A DNA stretch of 64,000 nucleotides from Methanomassiliicoccaceae archaeon UBA472 (GTDB lineage Archaea > Thermoplasmatota > Thermoplasmata > Methanomassiliicoccales > UBA472): positions 1 to 64,000 of the forward strand of contig DAML01000030.1 of the NCBI GenBank assembly GCA_002497075.1, in the 5' to 3' direction. Shown piece after piece: positions 1-7,321 of the stretch; position 1 is the first letter of the stretch, and every line of letters begins with the position of its first letter. The position numbers were made by a program, and so were the translations under genes. Under the pieces are notes generated by a model that saw only the letters and a list, made by a program, of their open reading frames with translations, had not been told where the DNA came from and did not search any database.

Positions 1-142
1 AGACGATCAGTACCCACTTCTCCTCTCTGGGGAGAGGGGGCTGCAACGACTCCACGAACTCGATCACCGAGCGGGGGCTGTCTCTCATCTGCGCCACGTA
101 GACCTTGGCCAGCTCATTGCCGTACTCCGCCAGGACCTTCAT
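1..142 (-). CDS. N-terminal part of a probable radical SAM protein (runs off the window)
   Basis: An open frame reads leftwards from an ATG at 142 and leaves the window after about 47 residues. Its start overlaps the stop of the flavoprotein gene to its right by 4 bases (ATGA), so the two are probably translationally coupled. The peptide ends in PLPREEKWVLIV, which resembles the stretch just before the CxxxCxxC cluster in a family of archaeal radical SAM proteins. The cluster itself would lie outside the window and cannot be seen, so the product name is a guess from a short N-terminus. Confidence 0.5.
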   Translation of the reverse strand, partial: MKVLAEYGNELAKVYVAQMRDSPRSVIEFVESLQPPLPREEKWVLIV

Positions 143-1041
143 CTTGACGGTCCTCCTCTCAAATATCCTTCCGCCGCCATCGCTGACGATATTCCGCTCC
201 CGATGGCGATCCCTACCTGCCGCCTCTCACCCGAAACGGCGTCACCTGCCAGGTAAAGTCCCGGAATGCTGGTAAAGGGACGATCGGCCGATCCGATGCT
301 GGCCAGGATCGATGGACCAAGTATCTCCAATCGTGGTTCCCTTCCGCAGGCGATCAAAATTCGGTCAACTAGCATCGTTCCCGAATCATCGAGCTCGAGC
401 AAGAGCTTCTCTCCCTTTTCTTTCACATTTTTAATAGACCGGCCTTCAATGATTCTTACGCCAACCTCCAATGCCCTTTCCATCAGCAATAATAGGCAAC
501 GCGACCTCGATCGGCTCAGCACGGTGACCCAGTACCCTTTTTTTCGGAGATGGATCCCTTGATCGAAAGCGGCATCCCCGCCGCCGTAGATCACGATCTG
601 CTCACCGCTCTTCGCCTGAACCAGCAGCTCAATGAGATCGTAAAAGACCGTGCGACCTTCTAATTTCGTCAGGCCCGGCAGCTCTATCCTTCGGGCCTTG
701 GTACCGGTGGCGATTATTACCGCCTTGGCTGTGAACTCTCCGAGCGAGGATGACGCGATGAAGCTACCATCGCCCTTTGTTCTTAGTGAATTTACAGCGG
801 CCTTGACGACCGCCCCGCCGACCGATTCGAGATGACGGGTAAACAGTTCTACCAACCGAGGACCTTCTATGCCCCCAGGGAATCCCGGATAGTTCTCCAC
901 GAGGTTGGCGTACCTTAAAAGACCGCCGGGCCGCCCGCCCTCTAAGAGCAGGGCATCGAACCCGGCTCGCCTGAGGTATATGGTCGCTGCAATGCCAGCG
1001 GGACCGGCGCCGATCACGATCACCTCTGACCCGACATCCAA
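139..1041 (-). CDS. Thioredoxin-reductase-like FAD/NAD(P) oxidoreductase lacking the redox CxxC
   Basis: The 300-residue protein has the two-dinucleotide-fold layout of the thioredoxin reductase family. An FAD-binding GAGPAG motif lies near residue 11, an ATG motif near 112, an NAD(P)-binding GGGDAA motif near 155 and a C-terminal GDA motif in YLAGDAVSG near 268. True thioredoxin reductases carry a CxxC pair just before the NADPH domain motif. Here that segment reads RTVFYDL and has no cysteine, so thioredoxin reduction by the usual route is unlikely. A ferredoxin- or quinone-linked or other NAD(P)H flavoprotein role fits better. It overlaps the isochorismatase-like gene upstream by 22 bases and the next gene downstream by 4, which indicates one operon. 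Fold confidence is high; the substrate is unknown. Confidence 0.85.
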   Translation of the reverse strand: MDVGSEVIVIGAGPAGIAATIYLRRAGFDALLLEGGRPGGLLRYANLVENYPGFPGGIEGPRLVELFTRHLESVGGAVVKAAVNSLRTKGDGSFIASSSLGEFTAKAVIIATGTKARRIELPGLTKLEGRTVFYDLIELLVQAKSGEQIVIYGGGDAAFDQGIHLRKKGYWVTVLSRSRSRCLLLLMERALEVGVRIIEGRSIKNVKEKGEKLLLELDDSGTMLVDRILIACGREPRLEILGPSILASIGSADRPFTSIPGLYLAGDAVSGERRQVGIAIGSGISSAMAAEGYLRGGPSR

Positions 1042-1682
1042 TCTAGCACCTCCCGGGTCGTCGCCAGGATGGCAAATCCGTCGGCCATAGCTCTCAAGCT
1101 GCCGATGTGTAGGTCCTCGTCATCCGTAGCGGTGGCGTCGATGACGAAGATGACCTCGTGATTGCGCATGAAGGCGTCGCGGGCCGTGGACTCGCAGCAC
1201 AGATGGGTCATCACCCCCGTGATGATCAATCTGTTAACATCCAGCTCCTTCAGCAACTCATCCAGGTTAGTTCCAACGAAGGCACTGTAGCGCGTTTTGC
1301 GTATTATCCGTTCTCCCGGCCAAGATTCAAGGCGATCGTCGATGGCCGAGAACGGATCGCCCTCCCTGAGGACGTCACCCCACCAGCTCCCCATCATTCC
1401 TGTCGGCTCATCGTTCAGCAATGCATGCCGGGTAAAAATTACAGGCAGGTTCAGAGAACGGAATCCTCTAAGCAGTTGCTGGATGCTTTTAATTATCTCT
1501 TCCGCGGCCGGAAAAGAAGCGTGGGAGCGAGGGTCAATGAAGAACCGTTGCATATCTATGACCAGTAGAACCGTTCTCTTCGCAGAGAACCGGCGCTCGC
1601 TGAGACCGTGTCCTCCTCTGACGTACCTCTGGAGCTGACGTTTCCATTCCTCAGATATATTTCCTGATTCGAGGGCGTCCAT
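1020..1682 (-). CDS. Isochorismatase-family cysteine hydrolase
   Basis: This 220-residue protein has all three catalytic elements of the isochorismatase/nicotinamidase superfamily. The aspartate is in LVIDMQ near residue 43, the lysine in IRKTRYSAF near 132, and the nucleophilic cysteine in THLCCESTARDA near 165. A non-prolyl cis-peptide region (GVMTH) precedes the cysteine, as expected. About 35 residues precede the first strand, slightly longer than the minimal domain. Members hydrolyse isochorismate, nicotinamide, N-carbamoyl compounds or ureas, and the motif alone does not decide which. It is the first gene of a minus-strand run and overlaps the flavoprotein gene by 22 bases, so the two may act on related redox or cofactor chemistry. 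A strong inverted repeat lies 21 bases upstream of the start. Confidence 0.85.
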   Translation of the reverse strand: MDALESGNISEEWKRQLQRYVRGGHGLSERRFSAKRTVLLVIDMQRFFIDPRSHASFPAAEEIIKSIQQLLRGFRSLNLPVIFTRHALLNDEPTGMMGSWWGDVLREGDPFSAIDDRLESWPGERIIRKTRYSAFVGTNLDELLKELDVNRLIITGVMTHLCCESTARDAFMRNHEVIFVIDATATDDEDLHIGSLRAMADGFAILATTREVLDWMSGQR

Positions 1683-1702
1683 GGCGACTCCCGCCGCCGT
1701 CG

Positions 1703-1730
1703 GGAAACGGCGGTCTCATCCGCCGTTTCC
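1703..1730. promoter_or_regulatory. 11-bp perfect inverted repeat upstream of the isochorismatase-like gene
   Basis: GGAAACGGCGG at 1703-1713 and its exact complement at 1720-1730 are separated by six bases. On the minus strand the hairpin would fall in the 5' untranslated region, or at the promoter, of the gene starting at 1682. It could be an operator or an RNA hairpin. A terminator is less likely because no plus-strand gene ends nearby. Confidence 0.45.
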
Positions 1731-2537
1731 TATTGTTTGAAGAGGCTGGAAAACCGGAAAACAATGCCTCTGATCGTCACTGGCTCTTTTAACTAACCGA
1801 ATGCAGATACTTAATCTTAACCCGACTCGGCCTAATTGGAATTATGAAACATTGAGCTGTTCAATAACTTACGTGATGATAATTTTCATCGGACCTCGAA
1901 TCGATCGTATTGAATGAAGAGGGCGGGGGCTCAGCCTAGACCACACAATTCTTTAGCCAGATGGTGAAAGTTGAATTTCAATTTTAATCTCATAACGCAG
2001 AGCTAGCTCAACAAACCATTTCCATTTCTTCTTTTCAAATCAGCCAATGATCAAGAAACCAGTCAGAGGCGGGTCTGCCCGAAATCAAATTTGCCAGCAT
2101 CCAGATATGTATTTATTGAGTTCAATTAAAGCGAAAATGCGTTTCGAGCCGTCGAAGGGTAAAACCATATCCATCTTTTTATCTTCTCCCCATCTGCCGT
2201 CAGAACTGTCAAAAGTGTCAGGAACGGTGAATATTGTGACGGACCCGGCAGTGATCAAATGCCGTAAGTCTGTGCTCAGCGCTCAACGGTTCCGAGCTCG
2301 TAAAGCTACGCTCATGCTTGTGTGACCAGCGTTTGGTGAATCAATATGGGACATTCACCCGGCACTAACAGTCCGCGAAGACCTCCAGAAACAGGGCTCT
2401 AATGTGGCTATCCCCGCTCTATCCGTAATCGGAGGTCTATTTGACATGGAAGATGATGAAAGATTGACAGATTCGGCCACCCGTGCATTAGGTTCTTAAG
2501 TTACCCCGAACTAGACAAGCGTAAGAGAGGGTGTAGT
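1731..2537. other. Gene-poor stretch with decayed coding remnants
   Basis: No complete gene is convincing in these 800 bases. A transposase-like remnant lies at 1957-2018 (listed separately). A plus-strand frame open from 2326 to 2499 reads like coding sequence (a short helical stretch rich in charged residues, ending in TRALGS) but has no upstream start, so it may be the tail of a lost gene. The rest is AT-rich with no recognisable signal. Confidence 0.4.
1957..2018 (-). pseudogene. Decayed transposase-like fragment, copy 1
   Basis: This 62-base segment aligns without gaps to 3751-3812, with 46 identical positions by hand count. On the minus strand both translate in the same register to related peptides, FVELALRYEIKIEI here and FVKLALHYTAIIEF in the other copy. 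Substitutions favour conservative amino acids, so the similarity looks like protein homology. The peptide resembles the region before the RRWVVERTF block of IS5-group DDE transposases, but the match is short and that assignment is tentative. Confidence 0.4.
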
Positions 2538-2894
2538 ATGGGGATAGACATCAAAATCGAAGGGGTTGATCAGGTAATGAAATCTCTTGAACGGCTTGGG
2601 AAGAATGCGAAGGACCTGGATGGGACGCATGAAATAGCCATTGATGAACTTATGACACCATCGTTCATGAGGGAGAACTCCCAGTTTATGTGCTTTAGCG
2701 AGCTGGTAAAAAGCAGCGGTCTAACGACTGGGTCGGGACAGGTAACGGCAGAGGAGTTCAAGGCGATACCTAACAGTGATTGGGATGAATGGATTAGAAA
2801 AGCTACCCACTTTCCTGACTGGGCGAGCATGATTAGGGCTGCTTCGGAGGAATACATCAGTCGCCACATAGTTGAAGGCATAGGCCGCTTATGA
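2538..2894 (+). CDS. Small hypothetical protein
   Basis: This 118-residue soluble protein starts at ATG 2538, 8 bases after a purine-rich GAGAGGG stretch. Its opening MGIDIKIEGVDQVMKSLERLG and the following NAKDLDGTHE segment resemble a widespread small family seen in bacterial and archaeal accessory regions, whose N-terminus looks like that of phage tail-assembly-type proteins. The second half is acidic and tryptophan-rich (DWDEWI, FPDWASMI). I know no assigned function. It stands alone between two decayed transposase fragments and is probably part of the accessory region. Confidence 0.6.
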   Translation: MGIDIKIEGVDQVMKSLERLGKNAKDLDGTHEIAIDELMTPSFMRENSQFMCFSELVKSSGLTTGSGQVTAEEFKAIPNSDWDEWIRKATHFPDWASMIRAASEEYISRHIVEGIGRL

Positions 2895-2988
2895 TGGATC
2901 CAACCTGCTTGCATCCATGTTGTTTTTCGAGAACAAATCAGTATTATCAGTGAAATCATAATGGACTCATGAGAAGAGAGTGATTTGA

Positions 2989-3546
2989 ATGGAGTGTCTT
3001 GGTCAAATGAATGATAGGAGAGACGAGGGATGCAGTTCCTGTCCTCTTTTTGATGAGTGCGCAGGCCGAACGGTAAGCCATCTCGAAAGGAGGATAAATC
3101 CAGACTTAGTAAGATATCTCAGGGACAAGAGAGGCGCATCAAAGTCACAAGTGGCTCTCACGAACGTTGACAATCAGAACAAGCGCGATTTGCTGAAAGA
3201 AAGCTCGCGCAATTATGCCTGCCCAGTCTGTCGAGGCAATCACACAATCAAGGGACCCCCAACCACTTTCTCTCTTGAGGAACAGTTCTATAAAGCGGAA
3301 GAAGAGGGAAGACTCGATGAGGAAAGGATAAGACTCGGAGACCATGCCCGCGCTGTGGACTTGTGGCTCGAGCTCAGGGAACTGGAGGATAGGATCCGCC
3401 GAATCGATCCGCGGTGGCGCATAAGAACACCCACTGATTCGCGTGAAGGAATCAAAAGGGAAGTCGATTCTCACAAGTTGACGAGAAAAAGCAGTTCACG
3501 TTATGTGAATATCTTCGGCACAAAATTTGTCAAACGCAAGAGATGA
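2989..3546 (+). CDS. Hypothetical protein with two cysteine clusters
   Basis: This 185-residue protein has an N-terminal cluster CSSCPLFDEC near residue 15 and a second pair CPVCRGNH near residue 78. Both look like metal-binding (zinc or iron-sulfur) knuckles. The C-terminal third is highly charged and probably helical, ending in a lysine/arginine-rich tail (FVKRKR). An alternative start exists at Met7. No family is recognised. The basic tail and metal knuckles would suit nucleic-acid binding, which is inference. It follows the small hypothetical gene by 94 bases on the same strand. Confidence 0.5.
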   Translation: MECLGQMNDRRDEGCSSCPLFDECAGRTVSHLERRINPDLVRYLRDKRGASKSQVALTNVDNQNKRDLLKESSRNYACPVCRGNHTIKGPPTTFSLEEQFYKAEEEGRLDEERIRLGDHARAVDLWLELRELEDRIRRIDPRWRIRTPTDSREGIKREVDSHKLTRKSSSRYVNIFGTKFVKRKR

Positions 3547-3750
3547 AACGGCTCGAATTCTCCATTGCTCAATAAATATATCGATCACAACTTATCGCTC
3601 CCGTGATTGAAAGGGGCGGGGATCCGGTCTACTGCCTAGGCGATGGAACGACCAGGCTGCCAAGTGTATGGAAGCTCTGTTGTGGGCCGAATGTCCGACT
3701 TTGCTGGTGTGGTTAGGGGTGGGTCTATCTGAGCCCAAGCACCGCTCAAT

Positions 3751-3812
3751 CCAGATGATGAAAAACGAAATTCAATTATTGCGGTATAATGCAGAGCTAG
3801 CTTCACAAACCT
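3751..3812 (-). pseudogene. Decayed transposase-like fragment, copy 2
   Basis: This is the partner of the fragment at 1957-2018 and is 74 percent identical over 62 ungapped bases by hand count. The minus-strand peptide around it (NRFVKLALHY to SSSGLSGAW) remains open for about 60 codons but has no family-like context after that. The two copies flank the genes at 2538-3546 in the same orientation, as would be left by two insertions of related elements or by one duplication. Confidence 0.4.
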
Positions 3813-3856
3813 ATTGCCTCCCATTACTGGTGAGGCGTTCTTTAGCTTTCCTGACC

Positions 3857-3964
3857 TTAAGAGGTTCTCTTCAACATGGTGTGTGGCTCCAGGCCTCTCG
3901 CGGTCATGTAGATCATGGTGGCGCGGTGCTCAGGTGCCTTGAAACCGATGCGCACTGCGCGCAC
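3857..3964 (-). pseudogene. C-terminal remnant of an older ISL3-family transposase
   Basis: The minus-strand peptide reads VRAVRIGFKAPEHR then TMIYMTARGL before a stop. It matches the C-terminus of the intact ISL3 transposase nearby (GFKAKEYRDTMIYLVAGGL). Next to it, from 3863, is GGTTCTCTTCAACAT followed by GGTGTG, almost the same as the terminal inverted repeat of the intact element read inwards from 5735. Both the protein tail and the element end are therefore preserved. The rest of the element is gone, so this is a relic of a related insertion in opposite orientation. Confidence 0.6.
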
Positions 3965-4025
3965 CCCGCTCGAATCGCAATGAGATGGAAAAAATGGAAA
4001 TGGGAAGGGTTTTGCCCGTTCTCGC

Positions 4026-4266
4026 CTACTTCTTGCCCTTGCGCTTGCGCACTACAAGCAGCACTGTCACCAATATCAGCATTATATTGTCGCTCGCCGG
4101 GCTGACGGACATAGGCCGCCGTTGTCGTCGGCCAGCAGGTTCTCCCCGGTCAATGATGGATGAATATCGGGCGGGGAGAGGAAGATACCTCATCCTGGGC
4201 AGGCATCAGAGAGAAGAATAGGATGATGACGAACTTGACCGAGGTCGCACACCTCAAGACCCACAT
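4026..4266 (-). pseudogene. Frameshifted remnant of a small membrane-anchored surface protein
   Basis: From ATG 4266 the minus strand encodes a signal-peptide-like start, MWVLRCATSVKFVIILFFSL, then PAQDEVSSSP. A shift of frame continues as PPDIHPSLTGENLLADDNGG, and a second shift gives SPASDNIMLILVTVLLVV with a basic RKRKGKK tail and a stop at 4026. Signal peptide, short hydrophilic stretch and C-terminal membrane anchor occur in the right order over 241 bases, which is not a multiple of three. This suggests a small surface protein gene that has been deleted and frameshifted. Confidence 0.4.
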
Positions 4267-4462
4267 ATTCCCTTGTCGGGCAGTTGAAAGCATTATCGAT
4301 GGACTAGTATATTGCATAAAAAGTAGATCGGTACTGACGATCAGGTATGAGGAAGGAGGGTCGGGTCAAGTTCTACCTCTTCAACCTTATCCAGCTGGCC
4401 ATGAGAAAGGAGTTCTGGTCAAGCTAATTTCGCAACAGGGCCATAATTCTACTAAATTTTAT

Positions 4463-4491
4463 GGCTCTCTTTAAGATAGAGTGGGTAAGCT
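4463..4491 (+). repeat. Left terminal inverted repeat of the ISL3 element
   Basis: These 29 bases pair with 5707-5735 at 23 positions. The inner block GTGGGTAAGCT is identical in both ends, and the outer block GGCTCTC matches the usual ISL3-family terminus. Confidence 0.8.
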
Positions 4492-4521
4492 TATCGCTTC
4501 CCCACTCCGTTACCTTCTTTC

Positions 4522-5727
4522 GTGGACGACAAGCAGCTCTTTCAAGCGACCTTGGGGCTGAAAGCCCCATGGTTCGTCAGTGATGTCAAGCTGAACAAGG
4601 TAGAAAAGAAACTGGACATCTTCATCGACTTCGAACGGGGGGCAAGGTTCCCTTGCCCCGAATGTCAGTCGCCCTGCGCGGTCCATGATACGAATCAGCG
4701 TACCTGGCGTCATCTCAACTTCTTCGAATACGAGACGTTCCTGCATGCCCGCGTGCCGCGGGCATCCTGCCCCAAGCACGGTGTGAGACAGGTCGAACTG
4801 CCCTGGGCCCGTCCTAACTCGGGATTCACGTTGCACATCGAGGCGATGGTACTGGCCTTGAGCGACGAGATGTCGGTGGCCGGCATCGCCGGCCACCTGA
4901 ACGTCAATGAGGATTCCATCTGGAGGATACTGCAGTACTGCGTAAACGAAGCGAGGAAGAACGTCGACCTAGGTCTGGTGGACCAACTGGCCATAGACGA
5001 GTTCGCCGTTCAGAAAGGTCACCGGTACGTGACCTTCTTCTACGACCTGAAAGGTCGTAGGGTCATTCATATCGCTGAAGGGAAAGGTAAGGAAAGCTTC
5101 ACCAGCTTCGTCCAGGCGACGAAAGGTCGCCTGGACCCTGGCAAGATCAAGCTGGTCTGTCTGGACATGCAGCCTTCGTTCATCGGAGGCTGCCGGGAGA
5201 CATTCCCGGCAGCGATAATGGTCTTCGACCATTTCCATGTCATCAAGCTTCTGAACGACACGATCAACCGCATACGTCTGGAAGAGGCCAGGGAGAACGG
5301 GGACCTGAAGGAGACCAAGTTCCTCTGGCTGAAGAACCCGGACAATCTGACACCTAAGCAGAAGCAGCGGTTTCTGCACGTCAAGGACCTGGACCTCAAG
5401 ACCGCAAAGGCATACCAGTTCAAACTGGCCATCCAGCGTACCTGGGAACTACCGCCGCAGGCGGCCAGGCGGTACTTTCAGAGATGGATCGCCTGGGCCG
5501 AACGGTGCAATCTGGAAGAGATGTCCAAGCTAGCCAAGAGCGTCCGCAATCATTTGGACGGCATCGTCGAGAGCGTACGCCAGAGGATCACCTCTAGCTA
5601 CGCGGAAGGCCTTAACAATAAGATACGCACGGCCTTCCGCCGCGCGTACGGTTTCAAGGCCAAGGAGTACCGGGACACCATGATCTATTTGGTCGCCGGG
5701 GGACTGAGCTTACCCACACAATGTTGA
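4522..5727 (+). CDS. ISL3-family transposase
   Basis: The 401-residue protein starts at GTG 4522. It has an N-terminal zinc ribbon (CPECQSPC near residue 45 and a Cys near 80, ASCPKHGV), an HTH-like segment (MSVAGIAGHLNVNEDSIWRI) and a DDE nuclease core. The likely catalytic residues are Asp in AIDEFAVQKG near 155, Asp in CLDMQPSF near 215 and Glu in SYAEGLNNKI near 370. Size and order fit full-length ISL3 transposases, so the gene is probably intact. Its last residues (LSLPTQC) are encoded inside the right terminal repeat, so the end of the protein and the end of the element overlap. Confidence 0.9.
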   Translation: MDDKQLFQATLGLKAPWFVSDVKLNKVEKKLDIFIDFERGARFPCPECQSPCAVHDTNQRTWRHLNFFEYETFLHARVPRASCPKHGVRQVELPWARPNSGFTLHIEAMVLALSDEMSVAGIAGHLNVNEDSIWRILQYCVNEARKNVDLGLVDQLAIDEFAVQKGHRYVTFFYDLKGRRVIHIAEGKGKESFTSFVQATKGRLDPGKIKLVCLDMQPSFIGGCRETFPAAIMVFDHFHVIKLLNDTINRIRLEEARENGDLKETKFLWLKNPDNLTPKQKQRFLHVKDLDLKTAKAYQFKLAIQRTWELPPQAARRYFQRWIAWAERCNLEEMSKLAKSVRNHLDGIVESVRQRITSSYAEGLNNKIRTAFRRAYGFKAKEYRDTMIYLVAGGLSLPTQC

Positions 5728-5735
5728 AGAGAAGC
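5707..5735 (-). repeat. Right terminal inverted repeat of the ISL3 element
   Basis: This is the complementary partner of 4463-4491. It overlaps the last codons and the stop of the transposase gene at 5727. Nearly the same terminal sequence occurs in the older relic at 3863. Confidence 0.8.
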
Positions 5736-5927
5736 ATCCTCATTTACTATCGGATAGGTTCTACTTTTTGATCCCTTCTCTTGAGGTATTGCTGTCTCTA
5801 TTAAAAACCGTTCAACGTCCCCGTTTTTACTGCATTTAAATTGGGACAAATGTTTGGCGACTTCTTCCTCGCCAGCTAGATCGATCGATGGGCCCAACGG
5901 GAGAACCGCTTTTGTATACTCAGCGTC
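5736..5927 (-). pseudogene. GNAT acetyltransferase N-terminal fragment trapped between two insertion sequences
   Basis: Between the ISL3 right end and the IS630 element the minus strand encodes LAGEEEVAKHLSQFKCSKN, then DVERFLIETAIPQE and KSRTYPIVNE. This matches the first strand/helix region of short GNAT-fold acetyltransferases, where DxFxC, a helix and SRTYvi occur in this order. The frame runs into the ISL3 end at 5736 and into a stop at the IS630 end near 5929. Both ends are therefore lost, and the acetyl-CoA-binding motif (Q/RxxGxG/A) is absent. The remnant may come from a toxin-type GNAT gene, which is inference. Confidence 0.5.
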
Positions 5928-6467
5928 TTATATAACTGCGCATAATCGACGTAATATCTCACTAGAACCGGTCCATCGGGCGAACCGATGGACGATGGTC
6001 TTCTTTAGCTCGTCCAGATCATTGAAGTATCGATTGTGCGTACTCTCCTTGCGCGTCAATTTCCACACCCTTTCGATCGGGTTGAGCTCTGGACTGTACG
6101 GGGGAAGATATGACATCTCGATGTCCGGGTTGGATCCTTTCCACTGATCCAGCATGTTCGCATGATGATAACGGGCATTGTCCAGGACGAACACCATGTC
6201 CTTTCCAGCCCAGTGATCGCTTAATTGGTACAGGAAATCTGAGAAGGTCTCGGCGTTGAACATGGTCTGGCAGACCATGAATGCGAATCGGCCGTCTCGC
6301 GGCCGAACGGCCCCGAAGAAACCGATCGACTTCCGGGTCGGATGGAAATACATCTGGGGCTGCTTGTTCTCCGGCGGGACCCACATTCGGCAACTGCTAC
6401 CATGCAGGTGAAAAAGAACCTCGTCCAGGAACCAGACGTCCAGGTCCGGGTCACTCATCATCCGCAT
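5928..6467 (-). CDS. IS630-family transposase, DDE catalytic half
   Basis: This 179-residue frame holds the catalytic core. The first Asp is in DVWFLDEVLFH near residue 15, the second in FVLDNARYHHA near 96, and the Glu in YSPELNPIERVW near 131. That spacing is typical of IS630. The frame opens at ATG 6467 and overlaps the HTH half by 17 bases. A run of eight A residues on the coding strand lies exactly in the overlap. A -1 slip there would fuse the upstream LKDALKK to this domain, giving a normal-length transposase. Programmed frameshifting is known in IS630 members; a decayed gene is the alternative. Confidence 0.85.
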   Translation of the reverse strand: MRMMSDPDLDVWFLDEVLFHLHGSSCRMWVPPENKQPQMYFHPTRKSIGFFGAVRPRDGRFAFMVCQTMFNAETFSDFLYQLSDHWAGKDMVFVLDNARYHHANMLDQWKGSNPDIEMSYLPPYSPELNPIERVWKLTRKESTHNRYFNDLDELKKTIVHRFARWTGSSEILRRLCAVI

Positions 6468-7016
6468 GGTTTTTTTTAAGCGCGTCCTTCAATTCAAGAT
6501 CCTCACCGGCCATCATCGGCCGGGGCTTCCGATAATGGAAGCCCAGATCGTTCATCAAGCGCTGGGACTGCCTGACCCCCAGTTCCTTGTCCAACCGGAC
6601 CTTGATGAACCGAGAAAGACACCTCCCGTCCCAGAGGTTGCAATCCAATCCAGAGTCCTTCGGTGCACCTCGAAGAGCGGCATTGATAACTGCCAGATCT
6701 TCATCGGTCAGGACCTTTGGGCGACCCGGACGGTCCAAATCATAAACTCCTTGGAGACCTTTCTCTTCAAATCTATTGACCCATGTCTGGATCGACCGGA
6801 CCGAGTCGCCCAGGAGGTCGGCCACCTCCTGGCAGGTGTTGCCTTTTGCCACCAACAGCAGGGCGTGCAACCTATGATCGTACCGGGCGTCCTTGTTACG
6901 CTTGATCTCATCCTGCAATGCCATGACGATCGATGGAGCGTCGGCGATCTGGAGACGTTGCACCCTTTCTCACCGAGAAAGACATACATTAGCAACTATT
7001 TATGTCGTTGCGTATA
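5929..7016 (-). mobile_element. IS630-family insertion sequence, about 1.09 kb
   Basis: Two overlapping minus-strand frames encode the HTH and DDE halves of an IS630/Tc1-type transposase. The ends look like TATA-bounded imperfect inverted repeats, with TATAACTGCGCATAA near 5931 and, read inwards from 7016, TATACGCAACGACATAA. IS630 elements target TA, which agrees with TA at both borders, but the exact ends are uncertain by a few bases. Confidence 0.75.
6451..6963 (-). CDS. IS630-family transposase, helix-turn-helix half
   Basis: This 170-residue frame starts at ATG 6963 and carries the DNA-binding part of an IS630 transposase. A helix-turn-helix lies at about residues 42-75 (CQEVADLLGDSVRSIQTWVN), followed by the conserved DRPGRPKVLT linker near residue 78 and a second winged-helix region. 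It ends at a stop just after a run of eight A residues. The catalytic half continues in the -1 frame, so the functional protein is probably made by frameshifting across the two frames. Confidence 0.85.
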   Translation of the reverse strand: MQRLQIADAPSIVMALQDEIKRNKDARYDHRLHALLLVAKGNTCQEVADLLGDSVRSIQTWVNRFEEKGLQGVYDLDRPGRPKVLTDEDLAVINAALRGAPKDSGLDCNLWDGRCLSRFIKVRLDKELGVRQSQRLMNDLGFHYRKPRPMMAGEDLELKDALKKNHADDE

Positions 7017-7092
7017 AAATTCAGTTTTTATGGATTCATCAATAAAACCCTCAAACATCATTTCTTTATAAGTAAAATGCAATAATACTGCA

Positions 7093-7305
7093 ATGGATAG
7101 AATTCAGGTAGAGTCCAGCGACTTAAGATCGGTAGGCTATGATCCTGCATCAATGACACTGGAGATTGAGTTTAACAGTGGAGGTTTGTATCAATACTTT
7201 GGAGTACCCGACACAATTTTCGATTCGCTCATGTCTGCTGCGTCACATGGCCAATTCTTCCATAGGAACATTAAGAATCGATACAAGTATGGGCGTTTAC
7301 ATTGA
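7093..7305 (+). CDS. KTSC-domain protein
   Basis: This 70-residue protein matches the small KTSC domain over its full length: SSDLRSVGYDPASMTLEIEF near the start, the GGLYQYFGVP strand in the middle, and SHGQFFHRNIKNRYKYGRL at the end. The domain is also fused to lysyl-tRNA synthetases and to nuclease or virus-linked proteins, but its biochemical role is not settled. No Shine-Dalgarno sequence is visible, and a leaderless message is possible. It stands alone between the IS630 element and the OLD-type gene, both of which face the other way. Confidence 0.8.
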   Translation: MDRIQVESSDLRSVGYDPASMTLEIEFNSGGLYQYFGVPDTIFDSLMSAASHGQFFHRNIKNRYKYGRLH

Positions 7306-7321
7306 TTATTTTCTTAGATCG

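Larger units (their letters stand above)
3547..4025. other. Gene-free stretch made of transposon remnants
   Basis: No intact gene is supported. The stretch holds the second copy of the transposase-like fragment (3751-3812) and the C-terminal end of an older ISL3-type element (3857-3964), both listed separately. Longer open frames on the plus strand cross these remnants and lack protein-like composition. Confidence 0.45.
4463..5735 (+). mobile_element. ISL3-family insertion sequence, about 1.27 kb
   Basis: The element is bounded by imperfect 29-base inverted repeats at 4463-4491 and 5707-5735, with 23 of 29 positions matching. The left end starts GGCTCTC and both share GTGGGTAAGCT. A GGCTCT-type end is typical of the ISL3 family. 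One transposase gene fills the interior. No 8-bp target duplication is visible: the left flank is AATTTTAT and the right flank ATCCTCAT. One flank has therefore probably been deleted or rearranged since insertion. Confidence 0.85.

Noticed and set aside
2047..2325. 92-codon plus-strand frame
   Set aside because: There is no ribosome-binding site and no protein-like pattern, and it lies in a stretch of decayed sequence.
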